Part shown: positions 25,959 through 33,490 of the stretch, in pieces
How positions within the stretch are numbered: the first letter of the stretch is position 1
Layout: each line of letters starts with the position of its first letter
Assembly: GCF_001040845.1 (NCBI RefSeq)
Contig: NZ_CP011941.1
Span: 1,373,676 to 1,437,675 of the forward strand
Reading direction: 5' to 3'
Length of the DNA: 64,000 nt
Origin: Synechococcus sp. WH 8020
GTDB lineage: Bacteria > Cyanobacteriota > Cyanobacteriia > PCC-6307 > Cyanobiaceae
The notes under the pieces: generated by a model
The model's input: the letters and a program-made list of their open reading frames with translations, nothing else
Told to the model about the DNA's origin: nothing
The model's database searches: none
Translations under genes and position numbers: made by a program

Positions 25959-26138
25959 AAAACGTTTAGATAAACTGAACACGAAAGACAAGTCTTCCCC
26001 GACAATTAGCTCATAATCGTGGCTTTCACGCAAAAGATCAGTAAAAACTCCAGACTGCGAGTATTAAGACAACGGAAGCTTAACCAGCCTTCCTAATCAA
26101 GATTGAGTTAGAAATATCATACGCAGAAATCTGGAAGC

Positions 26139-26447
26139 ATGAATCGCCTCTCGCTCAGGATCCATTTCTTGAAATGGTTGCCATTGCTAACTTTTGCGCT
26201 TGTTGCCCTGTCGAGGGCTAACTCTGAGGAGGTCCAATGCACAGCCAAGATCAAGTCCGGAAGGGCTCCTTATAGCCACATCAAAGAAAATGTTAGCACC
26301 AGATTTTGGTCACAAATGCATTCAAATACTGGAGAAGATTCGCAACCCAGGATTTATTATGTTGGAGACAGGATGTTAAGCATTCCAACGCCTGACCTAT
26401 ACGATATCTCACCAACGTGCGACGCATTGCCTCTTTTTTCTGAATAA
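26139..26447 (+). CDS. Exported small hypothetical protein (102 aa)
   Basis: An N-terminal signal (about 9-28, HFLKWLPLLTFALVALSRAN) precedes a short mature region with two cysteines (EVQCTAKIKSG and PTCDALPLF). It is likely periplasmic or secreted, with one disulfide. No family recognised. It lies between the PP2C gene and a convergent protease gene and is AT-richer than the PP2C gene. Confidence 0.65.
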   Translation: MNRLSLRIHFLKWLPLLTFALVALSRANSEEVQCTAKIKSGRAPYSHIKENVSTRFWSQMHSNTGEDSQPRIYYVGDRMLSIPTPDLYDISPTCDALPLFSE

Positions 26448-26469
26448 ATTAAAACAAATCATACTTTAA

Positions 26470-27207
26470 CTAATAGGAACAGCTGGGCTGCAATGATGCA
26501 TTTAATGAATTAGAAATACGCACAGCAGCATTTACTCCGGTTTTAACTTCTGACTTGTAAACAGATGACATTACTGGGTCCAGCTCGCCTGTGACATGAA
26601 TTCCTATGACATCGCCAAAACGTGTCATGACCGGTCCTCCACTTATACCAATCTGAGTCTTATTGGTATATCTAAGGATGTCATCATCTATCCATAAAAG
26701 TCGTCCACGCAAGATTGATATTGTGTTGTTTTTTGCGATCGGGTAGCCAGCGACATGAGCCAAGTCCCCGCGACCAATTCTGCTTACTTTCCTTATACAG
26801 GCAATGGAATACTTCTGTGAACTATTAAAAACAATCAAGGCCATATCCACTTGCCCCAAGCGTTGGATACCGCCTTGCTCTAACTGGTGCTCTTTTCCAT
26901 CAGGGGTATAGATCCCAACCTCTTCTCCAGGTCTATTTCCACTCACCACATGCCATGCAGTCAGCACTGTGTAGCGATTGCCTTCTCGCTTGACGATTAC
27001 CCCTGATCCTTGCGTAGCGCCCTCAATGCGAACAGTGATTGCTTTGGCGATACGGGCAACAGCAGAAGCATCTTGAGCAACTGCTAGTGGTGCTTGCAGA
27101 AGGACTGCTGTTGTTGCTGTTGTGATGCCAAGAGTGCCCAGTAGCAGCGGTTGTCCTAGTGGCAGCAATGAAAGGGCAGCAGCAAGGGCAGTGGTTCTGC
27201 GTCGCAT
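26470..27207 (-). CDS. Exported trypsin-like serine protease (245 aa)
   Basis: A signal peptide (to about residue 45, ending APLAVAQDA) leads into a minimal trypsin-like domain. The triad is His86 (LTAWHVVSG), Asp121 (QVDMALIVF) and Ser189 (QIGISGGPVM), followed by IGIHVTGELD. No extra C-terminal domain is present, so this is the simplest of the island proteases and a good reference copy. It should act in the periplasm or outside the cell. Confidence 0.9.
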   Translation of the reverse strand: MRRRTTALAAALSLLPLGQPLLLGTLGITTATTAVLLQAPLAVAQDASAVARIAKAITVRIEGATQGSGVIVKREGNRYTVLTAWHVVSGNRPGEEVGIYTPDGKEHQLEQGGIQRLGQVDMALIVFNSSQKYSIACIRKVSRIGRGDLAHVAGYPIAKNNTISILRGRLLWIDDDILRYTNKTQIGISGGPVMTRFGDVIGIHVTGELDPVMSSVYKSEVKTGVNAAVRISNSLNASLQPSCSY

Positions 27208-27451
27208 ATGGCGAGTGCTGATGGAGGAAGGCTAATTGAGGGGATATTGACTGGACTTCCAGGGACTAGTGATTAGGAATATTGAATAGATTTAATCCCA
27301 ATCCAAAGATCAGTTTTAGGCTGAACGTCTTGATCTATCGTTAATAGCAATGCTGTTGGTCTACAGCTGCTTCCCGTAGTGAGCCACGGCTCAAGAAGCA
27401 ACAGCCATTTGGCGCTTTAATAGATGCTGATCAAAAGCAGGAGCAAAATCG

Positions 27452-28627
27452 TTGACACCGCAGGAGCAAAACCAATACCGAGCGATTGGTGGGCGACTTG
27501 CGGTTGTTCTGAGGCAACGCAAGGGCCAGGTCTCATCCGCTGCACGATTGCAGGCAATAGCGGCTGATCTTCTTGGTGATAGAACGGAGTTGCTTGTTCC
27601 GTTGAAAGATCTTGTCAGTCGGCCGGGTTTTGAGTTGCTGGTGGAAAAGGCCGGGAGCGGGCGAGGAGTCGTGGAGCGTCGCGCCCTGCTCGCAGACATG
27701 GAAAGGACTTATTCCCCGGCGGTGATCAATGCCCTAGAGGAGTTAGTGAACGGGTTCTTAGATCTACCTAAGGCTGCCAGTTCATTACCAAAACACGAGA
27801 ACGTTGAACTTGATTCAACTTTGATGACAGATGATGATCTCTCAGAATATTCTGTGAAACAGCAAAGTCAGCGCTTAGTAGCTGCTGAATCTGAAGACAA
27901 GCTGCAGCAACCGATCACCGGCACTAGGCCTTTTGCGTTGGTGCTATCTGGCTGTGCTGCCATTGCAACGTTGGTCGCGATCAGCACGGTAGTCGTACGT
28001 AGCGAATTGATTTGTACTGCTTTCGGGCTTTGCCAAGGAAGTAGCCAGCCCACGGCTGTGCAACAAACTCTGCAGGCTGCTCGCCTTGCTGTATCTGAAC
28101 TGGAGAACGCAGATAGTTTGATGAGCTACCGCAGTGCCGCTAACGAACTGGAGAAGGAACTTCAGAGACTCCGTTCAGAAACCTTGTCGCCAGAGCAACG
28201 GGAGCAGCAATCGAACTTGTCCAAAATCAGACGGGAGGCTCGAGCCGCTGTCTTACAAGGTGAGGCAGACCAGCAGCAGCTGAAAAAAGCCGCTGCTGCA
28301 TTGGCCTCAGCACGTCAATTGAAAGGCGTTGACAAGAAGGTTCAGCTCAACACAGCCGAGAAGACATTGCAGTCAATCGCCGCAGAAAGCTTTACAGCAG
28401 CAGAAGCAAACAGTTTGCGCGCGCAAGTGGCCAAACTCCATGCAGAGTCGCCAAAGATTGCTGAAGAACCAGTTGAGGAGGTTCAGAGCCAAAGACGTCC
28501 GAGTTCTGCAGCTTCGTCTAGTCAATCTCCCACTGGCGCCATCGCTACACCCCCGGCAGCGAGGCCAGCCACGCCAGCGCCTGCAACTGATTCCGGCGGA
28601 GAATGGCGCGATCAGCCCTTATTCTGA
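27452..28627 (+). CDS. Membrane protein with coiled coil and Pro/Ala-rich tail
   Basis: A 391-residue product from TTG. The N-terminal helical region (about 1-105, e.g. RRALLADMERTYSPAVINAL) is predicted cytoplasmic. One membrane helix follows (about 166-187, FALVLSGCAAIATLVAISTV), then a long Gln/Ala/Glu-rich coiled coil (about 205-335) and a Pro/Ala/Ser-rich end. The topology suggests a link between cytoplasm and cell wall. No family recognised; the N-terminal domain may be a protein-interaction module. It sits between the kinase operon and protease genes. Confidence 0.8.
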   Translation: MTPQEQNQYRAIGGRLAVVLRQRKGQVSSAARLQAIAADLLGDRTELLVPLKDLVSRPGFELLVEKAGSGRGVVERRALLADMERTYSPAVINALEELVNGFLDLPKAASSLPKHENVELDSTLMTDDDLSEYSVKQQSQRLVAAESEDKLQQPITGTRPFALVLSGCAAIATLVAISTVVVRSELICTAFGLCQGSSQPTAVQQTLQAARLAVSELENADSLMSYRSAANELEKELQRLRSETLSPEQREQQSNLSKIRREARAAVLQGEADQQQLKKAAAALASARQLKGVDKKVQLNTAEKTLQSIAAESFTAAEANSLRAQVAKLHAESPKIAEEPVEEVQSQRRPSSAASSSQSPTGAIATPPAARPATPAPATDSGGEWRDQPLF

Positions 28628-28728
28628 GGCTAGGTTTGATTTTGCTAGCCCAATGGATGTTTGGGTAGGGGATAAAAATGCGCTTAACATCTAGCTCATT
28701 AGTCTGAACTTAATTGAGGATGCTCAGC

Positions 28729-29289
28729 ATGAAAAGCGGATTAAAGCAGCTTTTGGCGATTCCCTTTTTTGCATTCATTATCGTGCCCACCGCCCACGCG
28801 GCACCTGCCGCTGGCGGTTTTGTCTGCGGTACTGCCCAAGGCGTTCCATCTACTAATGCAATCAAGCGTGATGGCAGTCAGGTCCCTGTGATCCGCTGGA
28901 CTAGTACCACCTTTGAATCAGCAGGTTGGAGTCAAGAACGCCGCTGTAAAGAGGTCTCTAATCGATTCGACACTTATTTAAAGCAAGGCCGCCTGGCCTA
29001 TATCACCACGGGGCGGATAAATGGTCTGCCGGTAATTTGCACCACAAATCGAAGAGGAGGTGCATGCGATGGGCTGCTTTACACCCTGAAGCCTGGTCAG
29101 AACGCCACAGCAACTCTGAGGAATTTGCTTGAAATTCGTGTAAAAGCTCGTGGTCCACTTAACGAAACCACCAGTCGCCTTTACGTAAGTCTTGATGAAT
29201 TGATGAAAACCGCTCAGACCAATAGCAGTGAGGCAGTTTCGCCAAAACCCACTGACACAAAATCTCAATCAACTAGTCCTCTTTGGTGA
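28729..29289 (+). CDS. COP23 domain exported protein
   Basis: The 186-residue product has a signal peptide (MKSGLKQLLAIPFFAFIIVP) and a COP23 domain. Landmarks: FVCGTAQGVPST, PVIRWTSTTFESAGWSQERR, CKEVSNRFDTYL, ITTGRINGLPVICTTNRRG and LLYTLKPGQNATATLRNLLE, with four conserved cysteines. COP23 was named from a circadian-oscillating membrane protein of a unicellular cyanobacterium; its biochemical function is unknown. Its stop overlaps the next gene's ATG (TGATG), so it is coupled to the protease. Earlier starts (28714 TTG, 28720 ATG) are possible. Confidence 0.88.
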   Translation: MKSGLKQLLAIPFFAFIIVPTAHAAPAAGGFVCGTAQGVPSTNAIKRDGSQVPVIRWTSTTFESAGWSQERRCKEVSNRFDTYLKQGRLAYITTGRINGLPVICTTNRRGGACDGLLYTLKPGQNATATLRNLLEIRVKARGPLNETTSRLYVSLDELMKTAQTNSSEAVSPKPTDTKSQSTSPLW

Positions 29290-30110
29290 TGACGGTTAGT
29301 CGCTGGATTAATACCAGTCTGCTCGCGCTTTCAGCTAGCTGCGCGGTAGCGGCACCTCAGCAAACTTCTAAGGAACCTAACCAAGTCACGAAGGTCACCG
29401 ATGCTTTTCGAAGGGAGTCGGCGACGGTCTTGCTACGCGATGCCAACGGCCAACAACTTGGATCAGGTGTGATCGTGGCTGCTGAAAGACATGGGCTTTG
29501 GGTTGTAAGTAACCGACATGTAGTGGGTATAAAAAGGTTGGTGTGTGTGGACTCTATAGATCGCTCATCGATAGCTGGGATGGTGGTTACAAAGCAGCCA
29601 ATGTCACAACAGAAAGAACTGGATGTGGCCCTCATCTGGATGCCCACTACTAAGGAGATGACAGCTCAAACCGCTGTAGTTGCCGAAAAGGGTCTAAAGG
29701 GCAATGATTTCTCCATGGTTGTAGCGACAGGTTTTCCAACACCTCTTAGTACCTCTAGCGATAAACCTGTTTACAGCGAACGTCCAGGATTGCTGATTCC
29801 ATTGCTTCAGACGCCACTACAAGATGGTATTGATCTCGCCTATACAGCCGATATACAAAAAGGGATGAGTGGTGGTGGCTTATTTCACGGCAGCGAGTTA
29901 ATTGGGATCAACAGCGCGCATAGTGAACCACTATGGCCAGGACGTTGGCTTGATGCACGCGGAAAAGAAGTGAATGAGCAACTCAACCAGAAATTGGACT
30001 TGGTCTCTTTAGGTATTTCTACACAGGTGATCAACAAAGCGATCAAAAGGGCTGAATCATCAACTGATGATGAAAAGAAGCGACCTGTTGACGGTCACTG
30101 CAAAGATTGA
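29289..30110 (+). CDS. Exported trypsin-like protease coupled to COP23
   Basis: From ATG 29289 the 273-residue product has a signal peptide (about 6-22, WINTSLLALSASCAVAAPQ) and a trypsin-like domain with His78 (VVSNRHVVG), Asp112 (ELDVALIWM) and Ser194 (KGMSGGGLF). The start overlaps the COP23 stop, so the two proteins are made from one transcript and may form a pair. A charged C-terminal tail ends VDGHCKD. It is predicted periplasmic. TTG/GTG starts six and three bases earlier are possible. Confidence 0.9.
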   Translation: MTVSRWINTSLLALSASCAVAAPQQTSKEPNQVTKVTDAFRRESATVLLRDANGQQLGSGVIVAAERHGLWVVSNRHVVGIKRLVCVDSIDRSSIAGMVVTKQPMSQQKELDVALIWMPTTKEMTAQTAVVAEKGLKGNDFSMVVATGFPTPLSTSSDKPVYSERPGLLIPLLQTPLQDGIDLAYTADIQKGMSGGGLFHGSELIGINSAHSEPLWPGRWLDARGKEVNEQLNQKLDLVSLGISTQVINKAIKRAESSTDDEKKRPVDGHCKD

Positions 30111-30372
30111 TCTCACTATCAAAGCAATATGAGCTCACAATGCAAGACAAATTGACCAATCACTTTCCTTTATCAAAAGCAGTCACTTTATCCGGTTGGC
30201 ATAGCGCTGTTCAGCACAGCTATCATTTACTGGTCCTGAAATTGACGGTTTAATTCACTACTTAATGGTCAACATTTTTTACGCAACAAGAACATACTAA
30301 AAGCAAAGAAAAAATAGACTATTGCGAGCTTTGATGGAATGACCTATGATTTAAAATTCTATTCGAAAGCAA

Positions 30373-31683
30373 ATGACACGCGTTTTCATGGCCATGTCTT
30401 TGTTGTTTTTATTTCCGTTTAGTAGCATGGCTCTTGACCTAAGGACAAGACCTACACCTGACAAATTAGAGAGCAATACTACGGATTTGGCGAATACTCA
30501 AAAAACACCCAGTGTTCAAATCTTATCAGGAGGCGCCTCAGGCTCAGCTGTAGTGATTGGACAAAAAGGTAATACCTATTATGCGCTCACAGCTAATCAT
30601 GTTGTAAAAGACTATGGAGTGTCGGAGCTTTTAATAAAGCTTCAGGACGGAAGCACAATTAATGTAGCAAACAAACAAACCCCTTTTAATGATATTGATC
30701 TTGCGATAATTAAATTTAATTCAAAAAAAGTAATTCCCGTCGCTATTTTGCCCTTTTTAGACGACAGCCTTTGGCAAATAGTTGATTCTTGGCCAACAAT
30801 CCAGGTTATTGGCTTCTCCACTCCAACGCCTGATGCACCATCTATGGTAAAAGTAATCAATGGTACGCCAAATATGGTTCTAAATAAATCCTTGGATGGT
30901 TATAATTTTCTTTATTCAGCCAATACTCAAGTAGGGCTTAGCGGTGGTGGGGTCTATGGTAGTGTTTATACTGTTGTTCCAAAGTTTATAGATTCGGAAA
31001 GCAAAAATAGTGGATTTTATTACACCACACATGATGCTATAAATAAAGCTAGCGAATCAAACCAAAATACTAGCGAATCAAACCAAAATATTGCAGCTAC
31101 ATTGGGGGACTATGCGAAGGAGAGAATGAATGATATTCAAGAGGCTTTAGCAAATTCCACCAATCCAATGGATTTAGCGAAAAGATTCTCACAATCGAGT
31201 TCTTTCTCGAGTTCAAATAAACCTCAGCCAGTTATTGCAACTCAGAAGCACGCAAAGATTGAGGAAAGTTCTTGGCTTCCTAGCCAAAAAGTAATTTTCA
31301 AGCGCTGCATGGCTAACAAGAATTGGAATCCAAAATTCGATGAAAACAACTCCTATCTTAAAACTTCTTGGAATGCAATGAATAGAATGGGGCGATCAGA
31401 TGCGTGCGATTTTATCGCAAAGATGGATAGCGTTTCTAACTGTGAAATCAACTATCTGACATATCCTGATAAAGATCCTCAAAGCTATCTTCTTCTTGCA
31501 ATTCATGGACGATCTGAGCGTAGGGACTTTGAGAGTACTGACAGAACAGGTTCCGGACTTGGGGTATTTTTAGCTTCACCACAAATAGCTAACTATCTAA
31601 AAAATAATAGCAAAAATCTGGGGCTTAGAAAAGCTTTTTCATATGCTAAACAAGTTTGTATCTCCCAAAATTCTTCAATTTGA
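30373..31683 (+). CDS. Trypsin-like protease with replaced C-terminus
   Basis: The 436-residue product has a signal peptide (about 4-20) and most of a trypsin-like domain: His76 (LTANHVVKD), Asp109 (DIDLAIIKF) and Ser190 (VGLSGGGVY). The usual strands after the Ser (V-G-I-H-G) are missing. Instead there is a linker with a duplicated S-E-S-N-Q-N heptad, then a new C-terminal region of about 150 residues with three cysteines (FKRCMANKNWNPKF, DACDF and NCEINY). The fold may be incomplete or the activity changed. The gene is very AT-rich compared with the kinase operon. Confidence 0.82.
   Translation: MTRVFMAMSLLFLFPFSSMALDLRTRPTPDKLESNTTDLANTQKTPSVQILSGGASGSAVVIGQKGNTYYALTANHVVKDYGVSELLIKLQDGSTINVANKQTPFNDIDLAIIKFNSKKVIPVAILPFLDDSLWQIVDSWPTIQVIGFSTPTPDAPSMVKVINGTPNMVLNKSLDGYNFLYSANTQVGLSGGGVYGSVYTVVPKFIDSESKNSGFYYTTHDAINKASESNQNTSESNQNIAATLGDYAKERMNDIQEALANSTNPMDLAKRFSQSSSFSSSNKPQPVIATQKHAKIEESSWLPSQKVIFKRCMANKNWNPKFDENNSYLKTSWNAMNRMGRSDACDFIAKMDSVSNCEINYLTYPDKDPQSYLLLAIHGRSERRDFESTDRTGSGLGVFLASPQIANYLKNNSKNLGLRKAFSYAKQVCISQNSSI
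31049..31090 (+). repeat. Perfect 21-bp tandem duplication
   Basis: CTAGCGAATCAAACCAAAAT followed by A occurs twice in direct succession (31049-31069 and 31070-31090) inside the protease gene at 30373. It adds seven residues in frame to the linker. Identical copies mean the duplication is recent. Confidence 0.9.
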
Positions 31684-31891
31684 GCCTTAATTAATCTCAA
31701 ATAAGATTCTACAAGCCAATAATAATCAATACCTGCCCAGGCTAGTTCGTAATAATCGGCAATAAGCGAAACTACCTTTCGATGCGAAACAAGCACTCGT
31801 CGCTTTACTGAACGAGTCGGGAGGCCATTAAAATATATGTTAAGTTTGAAATTATTTAGACTAAGTGGGTATAGTTTAATTTATCTAAAGC

Positions 31892-32158
31892 ATGTTTGCC
31901 AAGTATCTGCTTTCAGCTTTGTTTCTTATTTCAATTCATGGAGTAAAAGCTGAGCCCACAAACGAAAAACCCTTGATTGGCGCATCTATCATTGAGGGGC
32001 CTGCAGCTTCTGGTACAGGCGTAGTTATTGGAAAAAATAAAAATGTATACACATTTTTAACAGCCGCGCATGTTGTTAGTGATGCATCAAGCGCTGAACC
32101 CATTCGGCACGGGCCAACTGATCGATGTCATCTCCCTGGCCACCGGTCTGATCGTTGA
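31892..32158 (+). pseudogene. Truncated trypsin-like protease
   Basis: The first about 67 codons are a normal exported protease start: a signal peptide (MFAKYLLSALFLISIHGVKA), GTGVVIGKNKNVYTFLTAAH (His60) and VVSDASS. From about 32097 the frame reads SAEPIRHGPTDR and similar, which is the antisense of a neighbouring gene and not protease-like. Asp and Ser of the triad are absent. The gene has been cut at a module junction. Confidence 0.85.
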
Positions 32159-32405
32159 AGTCAGACCACGCCGGATCACCGTTGTGGAGCATCCCCATGG
32201 GGGCGCTGTCTTCAGGATGGAGACAGTTGTTCTCCAAGTAACAGCGGCGGATCGCAACGGCGCATTCATTGCCTAGATGCTCTTGAAATAACAGGTTGGC
32301 CACAGCGTTGTGGAAGCAGCGCACCCGCTCCATGTGATCAGAGCTGGGAGGGCCGCCGAAGCTCATACCTGCTTCGAGCTCAATGGGTTTATTGGTGGTG
32401 GTCAC
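32076..32405 (-). CDS. Hypothetical mobile-module protein (109 aa)
   Basis: The soluble 109-residue product starts MTTTNKPIELEAGMSFGGPP and contains RVRCFHNAVANLLFQEHLGN and CAVAIRRCYLENNCLHPEDS. Its last codons lie inside the truncated protease sequence, so its true C-terminus may have been altered at the junction. It overlaps the next gene by four bases (32402-32405). It belongs to the integrase-side module. No family recognised. Confidence 0.6.
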   Translation of the reverse strand: MTTTNKPIELEAGMSFGGPPSSDHMERVRCFHNAVANLLFQEHLGNECAVAIRRCYLENNCLHPEDSAPMGMLHNGDPAWSDFNDQTGGQGDDIDQLARAEWVQRLMHH

Positions 32406-32668
32406 TTGATGCCTCCCTCTAACTCTTCGTTGATGTCCTGATTGAGGTCCACTACTTCCCGATAGAGGTCTGACCAGCGAGTGATCAGATCAACTGTCTT
32501 GGACTTTCGGTCAGGAGACATGGCATTGATACGGGCTTTATCACGTTCCCCTTGGAACAATCTCGAGCCAGCGGCTATGAGCCCGGTTAGCACCTGGATG
32601 CCAATCCAATCCGGTGAAGCCTTGCGGGCTTCCATCAGTTCCAATTCGTAATTTTTGGTAGTGCTCAT
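32402..32668 (-). CDS. Hypothetical mobile-module protein (88 aa)
   Basis: From ATG 32668 the product starts MSTTKNYELELMEARKASPD and contains VLTGLIAAGSRLFQGERDKA and WSDLYREVVDLNQDINEELE. It is mostly helical and soluble. The start overlaps the stop of the upstream excisionase-like gene (ATGA), so the three small genes form one operon. No family recognised. Confidence 0.65.
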   Translation of the reverse strand: MSTTKNYELELMEARKASPDWIGIQVLTGLIAAGSRLFQGERDKARINAMSPDRKSKTVDLITRWSDLYREVVDLNQDINEELEGGIK

Positions 32669-32880
32669 GCTGCACCTCCACGAGCTACTTCCCAAGCCTT
32701 AAGCGTTAACTCGCGGTTCCAAATCCATGGGGATTTTTCCGCCGGAGTGCTGCGCACGAAATGACGACCGTGCTGCCAGGGCGACTGGTCAGAAGTTCGG
32801 TAATGGTGAATGGTTCGGATAAAGATTCCGAGTTCATCTGCCATCGGCCCAGTTAGGAGCCAAGTGGTGTCGGTAGACAT
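32665..32880 (-). CDS. Excisionase-like DNA-binding protein (71 aa)
   Basis: The product starts MSTDTTWLLTGPMADELGIF and contains RTIHHYRTSDQSPWQHGRHF and STPAEKSPWIWNRELTLKAW. The layout, a short helix-turn-helix (MADELGIFIRTIHHYR) and a wing ending in a P-W-x-W-N motif, resembles small phage excisionases. Its place near the integrase agrees. Recombination directionality is the probable role. Confidence 0.65.
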   Translation of the reverse strand: MSTDTTWLLTGPMADELGIFIRTIHHYRTSDQSPWQHGRHFVRSTPAEKSPWIWNRELTLKAWEVARGGAA

Positions 32881-32890
32881 AAAGATCGAG

Positions 32891-33418
32891 TCAGGTTGAT
32901 TGACTCGATGCAGAAGTGAAGATAGTGCTAGTGAGCGCCCGGAGTGTCTTGCGGAATCGAATCCACTCGTCGTTACCCATTAGCCCCTGCTCTTCCCAAA
33001 ATCGCCAGTTCACACGCGCACGTTGCCGTTCAAGGCTGGCGGCCTGCGCCAGTTGCTCTGAATAGGGCTTCAGAACTTCTTGAACTGATTTCGACGAATA
33101 ACGAATCCGCCCATCAGGCAAAACGGTGAAACCTTTTTGAAAAGCGCGAACAAGTTTGTCCTCAGGGATGGTTCCCTTTGGCGTCCGCACAAGCGTTTGA
33201 TTACCCGTCATCGGGTGAATGAACGTTGCGCCGAGTTTTCTTGTCCACTTAGCGACAGCACTTCTGTATCGAGGACAAGACTTCGCTCCCTGACGCCTTA
33301 CAGCAATCGCTCGCTCCACTGACGAAGGTGGAGGGCCGGGGCTGTAACAGCTCACTCCCGACTCATCTTGGAAACAGACTAGCGGTGCTTCCGGCAGTCG
33401 CATGCGCTTTGGCACCAT
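32891..33418 (-). CDS. Hypothetical mobile-module protein (175 aa)
   Basis: The product is basic. It has a Pro-rich N-terminus (CFQDESGVSCYSPGPPPSSV), a central RSAVAKWTRKLGATFIHPMT and GTIPEDKLVRAFQKGFTVLP, and a helical end. It looks like a DNA- or nucleic-acid-associated protein of a mobile element, but I cannot name the family. The start could be further in. Confidence 0.55.
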   Translation of the reverse strand: MVPKRMRLPEAPLVCFQDESGVSCYSPGPPPSSVERAIAVRRQGAKSCPRYRSAVAKWTRKLGATFIHPMTGNQTLVRTPKGTIPEDKLVRAFQKGFTVLPDGRIRYSSKSVQEVLKPYSEQLAQAASLERQRARVNWRFWEEQGLMGNDEWIRFRKTLRALTSTIFTSASSQST

Positions 33419-33490
33419 CCATGGTGTGCCGAGTCATACGGAGGCATAAAAAGACCCCCGCCGGCGTGACCCAGAAGGAGACGCGACAAA

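Noticed and set aside
31049-31090. Tandem repeat considered as a CRISPR-like array.
   Set aside because: Only two adjacent copies with no spacer; it is an in-frame duplication inside a coding sequence.
31593-31796. A 67-codon minus-strand frame overlapping the end of a protease gene.
   Set aside because: Antisense to real coding sequence and without a start signal.
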